From Apodospora peruviana (taxonomy: Eukaryota; Ascomycota; Sordariomycetes; Sordariales; Lasiosphaeriaceae), in assembly GCA_033439685.1 (NCBI GenBank), contig JAUEDM010000002.1, forward strand, positions 3,286,001 through 3,350,000: a DNA stretch of 64,000 nt, read 5' to 3'. The notes below the pieces were generated by a model, which saw only the letters and a list, made by a program, of their open reading frames with translations, was not told where the DNA came from and ran no database searches. The position numbers were made by a program, and so were the translations under genes. Of the stretch, positions 1 to 11,916 are shown piece by piece; the stretch's first letter is position 1, and the number at the start of each line of letters is the position of its first letter.

Positions 1-228
1 GAAGCCGCTCTTCAGGCTCTGGCACGCAGCCACGGCAGCCCCTTTCAGAAACCCTAACCCTTGTGAACCACGTCACTGGTGCACTGCACTGTACGGTGGT
101 GTCGCGTCAACCCCTCAACCATCACTCTTGAATTCAAACAATCACTCAACTCATAATTGAACAACACCACTTTAACCCAATTTACTTATTACAACCAGCA
201 ACAAAAACCATTTTCATAACCCCTCAAC
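1..228. other. Upstream region of fta4
   Basis: Non-coding. It contains the direct telomere-like string AACCCTAACCC at 50-60 and an A/C-rich leader just before the ATG at 229, as is usual for filamentous-fungal 5' UTRs. No part of a gene entering from the left edge is evident. Confidence 0.5.
50..60. promoter_or_regulatory. Telobox-like motif in fta4 promoter
   Basis: AACCCTAACCC is one and a half units of the TTAGGG telomere repeat on the minus strand. Such internal repeats in fungal promoters can be bound by Myb/telobox factors of the Tbf1/Teb1/Tay1 type (family knowledge). A role here is inference; a single short match can be chance. Confidence 0.3.
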
Positions 229-1059
229 ATGGCATCAGCACCACCAGCCGTAATCACGCTCAAACAGGATTTCTTGTCGGCCCAAACGCGCGTCCTCTCA
301 CAACCTCTCAACCCCTCGCGGACATGGCGGCAGACGCAAACCACCAACAACTCCGATTCCTATAGTGGATATTTACCAGAAAAGGCAGTCGACGACGCGC
401 TGTTTCGTCTCAATCACCGCCTCGCACAGCATGCGCGGCGTGTCTACGCCCCCCAGGCTACCCGGCACGTCGCTGAGCAGATTGATCAGCTGTATTGGGC
501 TGCTGCTGCTGCTCTTCCCGGTGATAATGATGGAGGAGACGAAGAGACGGCGGTGGGGGAGGAGAGTTTGAGTGTGGGTGCCGATTTGGCCGATACCAAA
601 ATCATTGCCTCCCTACCCTCAACATGGGACGCCAATGACGAAACAGTAGGCGATGAAGAAGAAGCGAAACGACGATACGAGGAACTGGTTGCCTCGCTCC
701 AGGGCTTGGCTGCCCGGAAACAGGACATCTCTGGTCGCGTTGTGAGGCTGAGGAGGATGCAGGCTCTTCTTGAGCCGTTTGACAACACAGCAACAGCAGC
801 AACGAATCAGGACGAGGGAGGAGGAGAGACAGGCAAAAGTGTACAAGACAATCTGATTACTCGCAATGGGGAGGTCGAGAAAGAGCTGCAGAGGATGCGG
901 ATGCTGCTGGCACGAGTGGGCGGGCGCGTGAGTCAGCTCCCGTCACGTTCTACAGAAAGGGGCGATGGAGATACGGATGAGGTTATGTTGGATTATGACA
1001 CTAGCCTCGTTGACGACTTTGAGCGGAGAAAGGTTGATCAGTTACTAGAGAGGTTTTAA
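229..1059 (+). CDS. fta4: Kinetochore Sim4-complex subunit Fta4
   Basis: Single-exon gene for 276 residues. The N-terminal half (leader ending in SRTW, LPEKAVDDALFRLN around 50-64, YAPQATRHVAEQIDQLYW around 73-90) matches the pattern I know from filamentous-ascomycete Fta4, a subunit of the inner-kinetochore Sim4/COMA (CCAN) complex that relates to budding-yeast Nkp1. Two heptad-rich stretches, about 145-185 and 212-240, look like coiled coils and would mediate complex assembly; an acidic linker lies between them and the N-terminal part. The protein should act at centromeric chromatin in the nucleus. The ATG at 229 follows an AC-rich leader and gives full family length. It converges with the telomere-binding candidate downstream. 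Confidence 0.82.
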   Translation: MASAPPAVITLKQDFLSAQTRVLSQPLNPSRTWRQTQTTNNSDSYSGYLPEKAVDDALFRLNHRLAQHARRVYAPQATRHVAEQIDQLYWAAAAALPGDNDGGDEETAVGEESLSVGADLADTKIIASLPSTWDANDETVGDEEEAKRRYEELVASLQGLAARKQDISGRVVRLRRMQALLEPFDNTATAATNQDEGGGETGKSVQDNLITRNGEVEKELQRMRMLLARVGGRVSQLPSRSTERGDGDTDEVMLDYDTSLVDDFERRKVDQLLERF

Positions 1060-1702
1060 TCTGTCTTCTGGGCGACGGATCGAAACTCTTCTTTGCTGTA
1101 CATATTGTGGTCAATGATACCCTGATGGATGGCGTGGTAAACCCAGTTCTTGAGGAAGGATAAATATTTGTTTAGGACAGGACGGGCGACAAGGCGGATG
1201 GGGTACATAAGTTAGGGGGCGTTCACTGTTACTGGCTGATTTCATCAAAAGTGAGCCAAGAATCAATTTCTGTCTCTCTGCTGTAGTTGATCATGAGATC
1301 TGGTTTTAGCTAAGTGTTCTGAGAAGCCATATCCCGGAACGATCATTATTTATTGTGTAGATAAATATGCCCCTCCCGCCTGTCCGGGTAGCATAATGAT
1401 GCAGATCAGCCCTTCATCCTGTTTCCCAACCTCTCCGATGCCGAATACCACACGAACATTACCCCGGGATTGAATGCCCGGCCATTAACATGCCCCTACC
1501 AAACTGATGTGTAGGAATACAGATGGTTCGGGCCACCAAAAAAGCTTGGTGATGTAATTAATAAAGCGTGATATAATGCATGTCCGCCATCCATAATGGT
1601 TCTCAACCTCCCAAAAGAAACGATGAATTAACGACCTCCAGGTTCTCCCAACACTAACACCCCAGCCAAGAATCATCAGAGCCTGAACCTCGTCACAGCA
1701 CC
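1060..1702. other. Convergent intergenic region (3' ends)
   Basis: AT-rich 3' flanks of fta4 and the convergent gene at 1703-6340. An AATAAA at about 1560-1565 and several TAAATA stretches are plausible polyadenylation signals. No coding potential was recognised. Confidence 0.5.
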
Positions 1703-4700
1703 TTACTTCTGACTGCTAAGGCCAATTTCTTCAAACTTCTTCACCGCCTTGTCCAGCTTGCCCATCGCCGTATCATCCAGCGATCGCCACCATGCCTTCA
1801 GCGTAGTCATATACGCACTATAGTCCTGATAGTCCTCTACCGGTGGACCTTTGATCTGCGGCGGCGGCTCCTCGTTGCCATCTTTGCCATCGAAGGCCTC
1901 AAACACAGCCCAAGCCGACTCACTTCCCGTACGCAGTCCAAACCCCTTCTTGCTCACAGCCTTCACCTGGAACTGCTGTAGTAGTACCGCGTCGCCCGGC
2001 TTCACAATTGGCAGCGAATCCTTGTGCGGCCGGTAGAGCTGCACCTCGACGACGTGATTCGGCGCGGTCGCTGGGTCGGTGATATCGAATGACATGATGA
2101 ACTCGCGAGGGCCGCCTTTCGCTCTCGCTGGGGTCGTGGGCTGCGATACGACAATGCCAACGACGTTGAGGTACTTCTCGACGTGCGTGCGGAGATTCTT
2201 CAGGGACACGCATTCTGGGAGACTCCGCAGACCTTTGGTAAGCTCCGCCTTCAGTTCAGCGGTACTCGCCGCCTCGGTTGAATGAGCAGCATTGAGCTTG
2301 GACGGTGAAGCCAGCGACGCTTTGGCGAGGCTGATACTGGGATCCTCTTCAATCTCAGAGGTTACACTCGTCTGCAAGCTACTCGAGCGCCCCCGGGTCA
2401 CTCTTGGGCTGATACGCACTGGCTCCACACCCTTCTTCGACCGCTTTGCTGCCGCCGATTGTCTAGCCAGGCTGACGCTGAGGTCGGGTGACGACGTGTC
2501 CTGAGATTCTTCACGGTCCTGCTCATGACTCTGAGAGAATGGCGACGACACAGTGATCTCCTCTTGAACCGAGTCCATCTTTGCAATCTTGGGTGTCTGA
2601 GCAGGGTGCTGGACTGAGTCCAGGCCCTGCTGAGGAGTCTCGCGTACGTCGTGATATGAGCGCACAGAATCGACCTCACTCTCATGAGTTGGGCTCGTAG
2701 CGGCAACATGACTGGTAAACTCAATCTCAACTTCTTCATCAGCGGCTGAGAATTGTGACGCTATCTGGGTAGTTAAATGGCTCTGCATTGGGGTTAAGAG
2801 GGGCGGTGCGTGCGTGTCTTCCTTTAATGTATGCTGTGGTGCTGTTTGAAACGCATCAGAAAAGCTGGAGGGTTGGGTTAGGGGTGGTGTTGACGGAATA
2901 TCCGAAGAGCCGTTGATGCGTTCGTGATGGATGACCACTTTCGTTGATTCCGATAGTTCCACGCTGACAAACTCGTGATCATTGAAGACCGAGATTCGGG
3001 TTTCTTCGCGCTGTACCATCAACTCAGGCGCCGCTGAGACAGCTTCTTCACTGTTTGTAGCCAGAAGTCCTTCCGAGTCAGCCGGTTTGTTCTCGGTAAC
3101 TTGGTCCTCAAGTTCAGGCTCAATCTCGGGTTCGGGCTCGTTCTCAGGTTCGAGTTGGTTCTCGGGTTCAAGTTGGTCCTCGGGGTCAGGCTCGTCCTGG
3201 GGGTGCTCGTCCTCATGTTCAGGTTGGTTCTCACCTTCAGGCTGTTTTTCAGGTTCGCGATGTTCCTCAGGTTTGGACTGGGCCAGGTTGCCATTTTCTC
3301 CATGACGAAGGCTTGCAGATCGGTGAGGCTCCTGAAAACTTGGCTCGGGGCTGGGTAGACCCACGCCGGACATTATAGCATCATCCTTAGTGGTCTCAAT
3401 CTTTGGTTCTCCCGATTCCGGCTGGAAAGCTTCCACGGTTTCTTCTTCTGGCTCTAATCGAACGACTGTTTGGCTTTGACCTTCGGGGTCTTTGATGACT
3501 CCACTAGGGGCCTTACTCGCCTCGCTGTCCACGTCTGGAAGTACGGGCATAACTTCGACCTCCATCGGGTTTCCAACAGCGTCCTCCTCCCCCTGAGCCA
3601 ACCCGGAGCGATCAGGTACTTCTGTTCCCTCCACGTCTTCGATCTCCATGCTGTCGCCCCGAGCTTCCGCTCCTGTTTCGTGATTATCGTCGGTATGGAA
3701 CGATTGTTCTGGTTTTTCGTGCTCGGACTCATTCTGTTCATCATAAATATACTCATCTCCGGCCTCGATATACTCGTTAGGAAGTTTTGAATCGATGATC
3801 TCCATTTCATCATCTTCTGCCGACACTTGCGATTGAGCGTCCACCATCTCAAAAGGAGACCCAGCTTCGGAGACAGGCTCTTCGGCTTTTCTCTTTTCCG
3901 GGTCTGACAGCCCTTCATCCTGAGTGAGGCTAGGCGGCTGATCAGTCGGTGGCGAAGCTGTGTTCTCGCCTGTCTTCATCCCTATCACCTGTGGTACGGA
4001 GGTTCCTTGAGCATTCCCATCAATAGTTGCATCGCCATTAGCTGTCTTACTCTGTCCTTCATCGCCATCATTGAGCGCATCCCCATTTGCAATGCGTGAG
4101 CCCTCCTCCTCCTGTGGTGCAATCTCCGCAGCTGGCTGGGCAACCCCCTGCATATGCCCAACGGTATGCCCCTTGGCTTTTCCCTCCAAAGGTTCTCGTG
4201 GTTGAAATCCTTGCTGAGCTACAGCGATTTTAGCTGCTGGTTTACTGGGCAGTGCGGGCGGATCATCCTCGTCTTCTGAATCGGAAATAAGATCGATAAC
4301 AACCGGCTCACTGGATGCTGTCGCAGCGGCGGGTGTCCGGAAGGACTGGGGTTCGGGCTCATCCCCTGATTCATATGAGCCTTCACTCTCATCATAATCT
4401 TCCTCGCCTTCCCAAGCTTCGCCGTAGCCGTCTTCTTCTTCCTCGCTGTACACATCACCTTCGCCATAGCGTTCGGCTGTCTCTTGTTCAATCTCCTCAT
4501 CCTCTTCTGACAGTCCCTCCTCGTCATCGGCGGGGACGCTGTAGTTGCGTTGGTCATAATCGCCCTCTTCGATTTCGTCACCATACTCATCGTATTCGGC
4601 GTCTTCTTCGTCCTCAACCCCGAGCTCATTATCTGCAGCGTTATAGGTCTCAGCATTCTGCACAAGCTCTACTACAGCATGATGATCACCGTCTTGCGCA

Positions 4701-6340
4701 GAATCCCAAGAAACGATGTCAGCATCATCGGCGGTGTTAGCCTCCTCTTCGTGAACGCCGTAGCTGCCAAAACCTTTAGGTAACATCTCGACCGGCATTC
4801 CGTCTGAGTGTGAGAACGGTTCTTCTGCACCAACCGGGGTTCCTTCGAGGAGGGCATCTGTTCCGAAATGTCCGCCCTCGATATTGTTGTAATGCGGAGA
4901 TTGAGTTTGCATTTCCCACCGACCTCGATCAAAGCTCTCGACAGTGGGTGGGTGCGGAGATGCACCGTGACCCTGAGCAATTTCCATTTCTTCTTCTGCT
5001 ACATCGACATAGGTCTCCATGTCGGCAAACTTTGCAGGTGCAGGAGGGTCAAGGTAGGAGGCTGGGTAGGCCTCAGACTCGGAGGTGGCAAGACTGTCAT
5101 GCGCGGCGGAAGGGAGCGCAGTTTGCGGTATGTGCGAGAACCCAAATCTCACCTGGTCCGCGATATTCGACCCACTGTCTACCGGTACAGTTGATGTTGT
5201 TCCAAACATGGAAAAGCCAGAGCCGATGGGGTTTGAGATCGCAAATAACGAACTAGCAGCAGCTTCCACGGCCCCAGGGGGTTCGGGGCTTGACCTCGGA
5301 GCTTCGACGGTCGCAGTATCGTTCGATTGAGGGAGCGTTTGTTGTTCTGGTTGCATCTGAGGCGACTCCGGCTTTTCTAGAGGTCCTGTACCAGCGATTT
5401 CTTCCATGGGCGCCGACGAACCTGGCGTGGTATCGAACTCCACAGTCTGGCATCCCTCGTCTGTCATTTGAGGTCTGGGCGAAGGCTTGGCCGAGGGTCT
5501 TGGCGAGCGCTCGTGCTGCGTCTCCATGACCACATCCTGATCCATTGAATTTTGGACTGGTGTGGTCGGCTCAGGACTGGGTGACTGGCTAGAATATCTC
5601 CACGCGCTGCTATCGCGCCCGAACCTCGTTCGCTTTCGGCCCTTCCCCGGTACACCGCCATCATCCTCGAAGATATCCATGCCGCCCTCGAAGAGCGAGC
5701 CGTAGGAGATCCTAGCCCTCTTTATAAATGCCGGCGAAGGATATTCATTTACTGCGAAGTCGGCAACCTTACGAACGACTGGGGTTTCGGCAGACGCGGG
5801 TTTTTCTTCCTCGACGGGCGATGATTGTCTGGGTGGCGCAAGTTCGACTACCGGCTCTGTGGCTGTGGTCGGGTGATCAATGTCGATGTGCTTGGGTTCG
5901 CTCGAATCGCTTAGCTTCACCTATTGATATGTCAGTTAAGAGGTAGAGGTGTCGTGCTTGTACCACTTCTGTACCTGAAGCGAGAGTTTCTTGTCGAACT
6001 TTAGCTGCCACTCAAGTCGAGCACCGGGCACTCGACCCGGCGAGCTATCCTTGGCCCATTCGACACCGTCAAGACTGAACAAGACCTCATCGCCGGCTCC
6101 AAGGCCACATTCGGCAATGGTCTTTGCGCTCGCGCCGTGTAGCTCTATCCGAACCTGTCCTTTGGCACGTCGCAGGCGAATATCAGGTTCCGCAATAAGG
6201 AAGGCGGAAGTCTTGGCAACTGAGTTGTATGGCCATGTGATAGTGACCTCACCACATACGACTCGCTCAGCTTGGTTTGGCAGGTCGGGATTGAGCTGTG
6301 CGATGGGGGTTGCGTCTCGCGACGCGAGAAGCGACGCCAT
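1703..6340 (-). CDS. Large two-OB-fold Cdc13/Pot1-like telomeric ssDNA-binding protein candidate
   Basis: Two exons: 6340-5975 and 5920-1703, with a 54-bp intron (GTACAG...CAATAG, phase 0), giving about 1,526 residues. Exon 1 (about 122 residues) has the beta-rich look of an OB fold (GEVTITWPYNSVAKTSAF; later DEVLFSLDGVEWAKD). The extreme C-terminus, about the last 170 residues, resembles the Telo_bind domain shared by Pot1 and Cdc13 (LPECVSLKNLRTHVEKYLNV, then REFIMSFDITDP, VEVQLYRPHKDSLPIVKPGD, VLLQQFQVKA). Between them lie about 1,200 mostly acidic, disordered residues with Glu/Pro repeats (plus-strand 3090-3260) and a textbook SUMO-interaction motif, VVIDLISDSEDED, near 4265-4305. Expected role: binding of single-stranded G-rich telomeric DNA, perhaps as the large CST subunit. 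Domain assignment is by eye; orthology to Cdc13, rather than another Telo_bind protein, is inference. Confidence 0.68.
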
Positions 6341-7039
6341 CGTGCACTCACGAAACTGCACTCGCGATGGTGGCACACAGCTAGGACATCTATACAATGG
6401 GCGAGCTCCCTCGCAGCTTGTGTTTTGTCGCGTTGGAATTCGGCCTCCAGAAAGGGAAGTAGAAAACGACTGGTTCTAGGAAAGGTCGGTGTGAGAGGGT
6501 GCGGAGGACGGGAGTCGAGGTTTCGCGAGGTGGCTTCTGAAATTTCGTTGGAAGTGGAAAAGTGCGGCCGCGGGATGAGATTGATGTGGTCATTGAATGT
6601 CATGGATGCGAAGCGCGCAAGCTTGGAGCTGACTTGCCTACGTACCTACGATGTTGGTTGGGGGCCGGGGGGTACCTAGCTAAGGGCCCGTGCTTGCTGG
6701 TTTAGTGGAGTGTTCTTAGCTAGGGCGGACCTTCTGTCACAAACTGAAAGGCTGAAGGTCACTTACCTACGAGCGCGGCCCGGTTGCTGGACGCCGACTC
6801 CGAGGCTCAGGCTTTCCAGGTTCCGTCCCGCTCTTGTCCTTCTTTTGATACCACGATACGGCTCCAATTTCAAGACTTTCGTGAAAACGACTCACGGTAA
6901 GAATGATCTTGCGCCCCCGCCATCTACTTGTTCAAGGTGACCCCCGATATCTCCCTTCTGTTCACCGCCTGAATAAATACATATTCTCGATTGAACTCTG
7001 AGCATCTTCCGAGTACCTACCTTAGGAACCAGACCAGTC
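6341..7039. promoter_or_regulatory. Divergent promoter region, telomere-binding candidate / FMO
   Basis: About 0.7 kb between divergent start codons. It carries four copies of the recurrent TACCTA-type string (6637-6650, 6671-6680, 6761-6770, 7013-7024) and a TATA-like AATAAATACAT at about 6971-6982, some 60 bp upstream of the FMO start. No gene was recognised here. Confidence 0.45.
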
Positions 7040-8464
7040 ATGGGCTCACAGACCCCAAAACACTTTGATGTCCGCAAAATCGCGATTATCGGGGCTGGTC
7101 CTTCGGGTCTTACCGCGGCCAAGTACCTGACAGCTCAGGGAGCTTTCGACAGCATCGTCATCTTCGAGCAGCAGTCTGAAGTCGGCGGTGTCTGGAACTA
7201 CAGCCCAAGGCCATCACAAATACTCCATGTCCCGCAGACAAGCGCCTTCTGTCCCCCAGATCCGCCCCTTCGGTCCAGAGGAACACCACCCGTCTTCCCC
7301 TCGCCCATGTATGAAGTCTTACATACGAATATCCCCCGCTCGCTGATGCAGTTTTCAGACCTCGCTTTCCCCAGCGATTCATTGATCTTTCCCACCCGGG
7401 AGCACGTCCAGGAGTACCTCGTGACATATGCCCAAGATATCCGGCACCTCATCCGGTTTTCTGCTCAGGTCCAGGACGTCCGCTTACGACAGGTGGATGG
7501 AAGAGATCAGTGGTACGTGGATGTCCTGGCTCTAGGAACGGGCGAGGTCACCACGGCCACCTATGACGCCGTCGTGGTGGCTTCGGGCCACTTTTCCGTT
7601 ACCTGCATACCCGAGATCAAAGGCCTCGTGAGTTTCCATGAGGCACATCCCAGAATCGTCACACATTCCAAACTCTATCGAACCTCGGCGGCTTTTGTGG
7701 ATAAGAAGGTGATTGTCGTGGGAAATTCCGCATCAGGGCTTGATATATCGTCCCAAATAAGTCGGGTTTGCCGCAAGCCATTGCTATTATCAGTCCGGAC
7801 TGCTACACCACCGACCTACTCAGCATTTATCGGCGCAGAAGAGCTGCCCGAGATCGAAGAGTTCCTGGTAGAAGAGAGAGGGGTAAGGTTTCGGGACGGA
7901 AGGATTGAGAAGGACATCGACGCTGTGGTCTTTGCTACCGGCTATCTGTTCACATTTCCCTTCCTTACCTCGTTCAAGCCACCACTCGTGACAGATGGCC
8001 GTCGAGTGTACGGGACGTACAAACACCTGTTCTCCATCGACCACCCGACCATTGTGTTTCCCGGGCTGCCCATAAAGGTGGTGCCGTTTGCCGTTTCCGA
8101 GAGCCAGGCTGCTGTCTGTTCACGGGTCTGGGCAAACGAGCTGCCTTTGCCCTCTCGGGACGAGATGAGAAGATGGGAGGAGGAGGAGGCTGAAAAGCGC
8201 GGGCCGAAATTCCATTTCTGGCCAAAAGGTGGCGATGGTGCATATATCAACTCGGTCTACGATTGGATTGCGAAGTCAGGCACCAAGGGGAAGGTACCCC
8301 CTCGTTGGGACGGGGAGTTGCTCTGGGAGAGGCAGGTGTGTTTTGACGCGAAGCTCGAGTTCGAGATCAAGGGTTGTGGTGCTCGCTCTCTTGGCGAACT
8401 CGGATTTGAGTATCAGCCTGAGAAAATAGGGTCTGATGGGAGAGATGATAGCTCCCTGCTGTGA
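7040..8464 (+). CDS. Flavin-containing monooxygenase (FMO family)
   Basis: Intronless, 474 residues, normal FMO length. An N-terminal FAD-binding Rossmann motif GAGPSG lies at 18-23, followed by the acidic end of the fold (VIFEQQSEVGGVWNY), where GGVW is typical of FMOs. A second dinucleotide (NADPH) motif GNSASG lies near 228-233, and the class-typical FATGY sits near 298-302. Family members use NADPH and O2 to oxygenate soft nucleophiles (thiols, amines); fungal Fmo1 oxidises thiols to help maintain the redox balance of the ER. The substrate here cannot be told from sequence. No membrane anchor or signal peptide is visible. The ATG at 7040 is the first in frame and starts close to the FAD motif, as expected. 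Confidence 0.88.
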   Translation: MGSQTPKHFDVRKIAIIGAGPSGLTAAKYLTAQGAFDSIVIFEQQSEVGGVWNYSPRPSQILHVPQTSAFCPPDPPLRSRGTPPVFPSPMYEVLHTNIPRSLMQFSDLAFPSDSLIFPTREHVQEYLVTYAQDIRHLIRFSAQVQDVRLRQVDGRDQWYVDVLALGTGEVTTATYDAVVVASGHFSVTCIPEIKGLVSFHEAHPRIVTHSKLYRTSAAFVDKKVIVVGNSASGLDISSQISRVCRKPLLLSVRTATPPTYSAFIGAEELPEIEEFLVEERGVRFRDGRIEKDIDAVVFATGYLFTFPFLTSFKPPLVTDGRRVYGTYKHLFSIDHPTIVFPGLPIKVVPFAVSESQAAVCSRVWANELPLPSRDEMRRWEEEEAEKRGPKFHFWPKGGDGAYINSVYDWIAKSGTKGKVPPRWDGELLWERQVCFDAKLEFEIKGCGARSLGELGFEYQPEKIGSDGRDDSSLL

Positions 8465-9212
8465 CGGGCCATCCAATCGGCCGGTGTACCAGGTGCCAGG
8501 TAGTTATTTATGTCAGCATGCGAGACATTCTTTGATAGACAATCTTGTTGCCCTTTCCGGTTTGGCAATTTTGACTACGTAGGTAGTGGAGTCCGAGATC
8601 AAACTGTGAATGGCTTCACCGCGTCACAGCCTCGAAGCTCAGGAGTAATGGTTTTTAAAAACATTGGGGGCCGACATCGCCAATGCCAACGGGCGGCCGA
8701 TAAACTCGGCTTGGCAGGGCGGGACCGAGTGTCCGCGTGGCGATACCCCTGCCACCCACACGGAGTTACGCCCTGTACCCAGTAGTGATGATGGCCTGTT
8801 ATGCACTTTACAGGACCTTATCGGGGCTACCGAATACTACCGCACTATTACCGCCACCCTTATCTGGGCAGACGTTGGAGCTTTGCTTGACTACCTACTG
8901 GTACCATGGCGGCGTTCCTTGATCCTTGATCATTGGCACTGTCCGTCCTGGGTCCAATTTGTAATCCGGGCAATCCGACTCACAACTACAGGGTAGAATG
9001 GGAGCTCTTTCGCCTGTCAACCGACGCTTGTTTACCTCCATCTAGTATACAACATTAACACTATCTCTTCTGGCTATAGGAACTAACATCCCTCGCTCTC
9101 ACCGCTATCTGGTGATCTCACCTCATCGACCTACGAAGGTACCTAGTCATCCAGTTGAAGGGGCAAAATACAATCATCTTCTCGAATTACCCAGTTCCCA
9201 CAAAATTCGGCC
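8465..9212. other. Intergenic region between FMO and aminotransferase
   Basis: No convincing gene. Holds further copies of the recurrent motif: CTACGTAGGTAG at 8575-8586 (partly palindromic), CTACCTACTGGTACC at 8891-8905 and CTACGAAGGTACCTAG at 9131-9146. The last 150 bp are probably the promoter and leader of the aminotransferase gene. Confidence 0.45.
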
Positions 9213-11377
9213 ATGGACTCTCCATCTTATTATCATGAAAGTGACGGTGGCAGCGAGAGCAGCAGCGAGAAGCCGCTGCCACTCGATCTGAGCCACCATT
9301 TCTCCGAGGTCACCAAGCACCGTGTTCCAAGCAAGATGAAGAAATACTACAGGTTCTTTCAGATCCCAGGCATCGGAAATCTTGCCGGCGGTTTGTTTGC
9401 CATCTCTTTTCTTCATTAATGATCCACACACCCCTTCTTCATCTCAAAGTCCATGATGAAACTGATAACCAACCGTCATGATGATTGTCCAGCTGACATT
9501 GGCGGTAATGGACGACAAAAGGTCTCCCCAACGTCCGATTCTTCCCCTTTGATACTCTGGAGGCGCAAACAGCCAAGCCAGAGCGATGGACGCCAACGCC
9601 CAACTACCCCGAGGATGATGACTTGACGACATCGTCATCATCATCCTCAGACCCACAGGCAGCAGCACATATCATGGTGCCCAAGACATCAGATGAGAGC
9701 GACTTCCTCAAGCGGATCGACCTCGCCTCGGCGCTGCAGTACGGCCAAGCGCAGGGCTACCCGCCGCTGCTCGCCTGGGTCCGCCAGTTCACCCGTGATC
9801 ACCTCCACCCGGGAGTGCCGTACCGCGGCGGCCCCGAGGTGACGCTGACCAACGGCGCGACCGACGGCTTCTCCAAGACGCTCGACCTGTTTGTCAACTC
9901 CTGGACCGAGGGCATCAACGACATCCGCGACCAGCCGGGCCTGGTGTGCGAGACGTTTGTCTATCCCAGCATCCTCAGCCAGTCGTCGCCGCGCGGGGTG
10001 CAGGTCGCCCCGATCACCGCCGACGAGTTCGGCATGGTCGCCACGGGCAAGGAAGGGAGTCTGGAAGACGTGCTCGCGAATTGGGATGATTCCAAGGGCA
10101 AGAGGCCGCATCTTATGTACACCGTTACGTGCGTCACATTATCCCCGGTCCCCTTGTTACCTAAACCTAGGGTACCCAGGGTAGTGTCCTGCGGTGTTTG
10201 CTAACACAGCACCTAAAACAGACTGGGCCACAACCCAACCGGCCTCGTGCTCTCCGTGGAACGCAAAAAGCAGATCTACGCCGTCTGCAGCAAATACGAC
10301 GTCATCATCGTCGAAGACGAGCCTTACTGGTACCTGCAGTTCCCCTCGGCCGCGGTCGAGGAAGCAAAGTCGCGCCGTCTCCCGCCGCCTGCGCCGACGT
10401 CATCCTACGAGCCCCCAGTCTCCTCGGGCTATGCCTTCCTTGACTCCCTAACCCCATCGTTCATTAGCATCGACACCGACGGTCGCGTCGTCCGGCTCGA
10501 CACCTTCTCCAAGACCGTCGCGCCCGGTTGCCGGCTGGGCTGGATCACGGCGCAGCCCGAGCTGATCGAGCGCTATGTCCGGATTTCCGAGTCGTCCACC
10601 CAGCAGCCTTCTGGCTTTGTCCAGGCCATGATCGCCGAGCTCGTCATGGGTCCCGACAAGCCCCTTGCGCCGACCGCCGCCCCCAGATCAACCTTGACTT
10701 CGCTCCTCCGTGGCAGTAGCAGCAGCACGGTAGACCAACAGACTACTACCCTAAGCTCCGGGTGGAAAATGGACGGCTGGGTCCGCTGGCTCGAAGGTCT
10801 TCGCGGCATGTACGAGTGCCGCATGAACCGCATGTGCCGTATCCTCGACGCCGGCTCAGAACTGGTCAAACAATCGACGCCCACCAACCCCCGCGACAGC
10901 GAATGGGGCGTCATCACCAAGACCCGCCTGCTAGACTACTCGTGGCCGCGCGGCGGCATGTTCGTTTGGATCCAGGTGCATTTCGAGTCGCATCCCCTCT
11001 GGCAGCGTCCCTTCTCTTCTGCTGCCTCTGCAAAACCGATAGATGGCATGGCCCTCTCGATGGCCCTGCTGATGCTCCTGACGCACAAGCCGCACCTCGT
11101 TCTTGTTTCCGTCGGCTCCATGTTCAGCGCCAATGAGGCCATCGCCAAGGCCGACGGGTGGCGGTACTACCGCCTGTGTTTTGCTGCCGAGAGCGAGGAC
11201 GAGGTCGACGCGGGCACGCAGCGCTTTGTTGATGGCCTGCACGCCTTCTGGCGCATCAAGAACCCCGATGTCATCAAGAAGCTCATCGAGCCTGTTCTCG
11301 GCGACGAACAAAAAGGGGAGGAGTTGGCGGTCCTCTCCGAAAAGATGGGTCAGCTTGGTGCCTGGATGGGTTGCTAA
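9213..11377 (+). CDS. Aro8-type aromatic/2-aminoadipate aminotransferase
   Basis: Three exons: 9213-9390, 9522-10128, 10222-11377; introns of 131 and 93 bp; 646 residues. Fold-type I PLP enzyme (class I/II aminotransferase). Exon 1 ends in FFQIPGIGNLAGG and exon 2 resumes with LPNVRFFPFDTLEAQ, which is the hallmark start of fungal Aro8 proteins. LTNGATDGFSKTLDLF binds the cofactor phosphate region, LGHNPTG spans the second splice, VEDEPYWYLQF contains the Asp/Tyr pair, and LDTFSKTVAPGCRLGW carries the PLP-binding lysine (about Lys359). Members transfer amino groups between Tyr/Phe/Trp or 2-aminoadipate and 2-oxo acids, in aromatic amino-acid turnover and lysine synthesis. The protein is longer than yeast Aro8 (about 500) because of Ser/Pro-rich inserts near residues 320 and 420. 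Confidence 0.88.
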
Positions 11378-11916
11378 ACACCCGTACCGACCTAAAGCTC
11401 TCTCTCAGTATTTTGGTAGGCATCAACATGAGGGGGGATGGTGGCAAACAAAGTCCAACAAAGTACTATATATGGGTGTATCTTTTCTGTATGTTGCCTC
11501 TATCTCCTGCGGTCCGGTATACGTTTCTTTCTTTTACACAAAGTTCAATTCGAACTCAGCGAGTTAATGGTTGGATACAACGCGCACAATGGGTGGATGG
11601 AGCAATAACGAAATGAATGACAAATAGTGCAAGGAACGTTTATAACGACCATCGAACTATTTATAGTCTATCTACCCATCTTTTTGGTAGTTCTCCATAC
11701 GTGAGCCGAAGAGCCTGTATCCTCTTCCAGCGTGCCGTTAATAACAAACCCGCTCGGGGAGCCATCACAGCTTGCACCAGGTGTCACGCGATAGAAAAAT
11801 AAACATAAAACATGTTCGGTATCAGACTTAATTGAAAATGTGTGTATACACATTCCTAATCCATTACGCCGATAGAAGCAACCTCGCAACCCATCCCATC
11901 CTTTTGGCAAAACCCC
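11378..11916. other. Convergent 3' region, aminotransferase / uL4
   Basis: AT-rich 3' flanks of two convergent genes with several TATTTA/AATAAA-like strings (for example AAATAAACATAAAA at about 11796-11809). No coding region was recognised. Confidence 0.45.
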
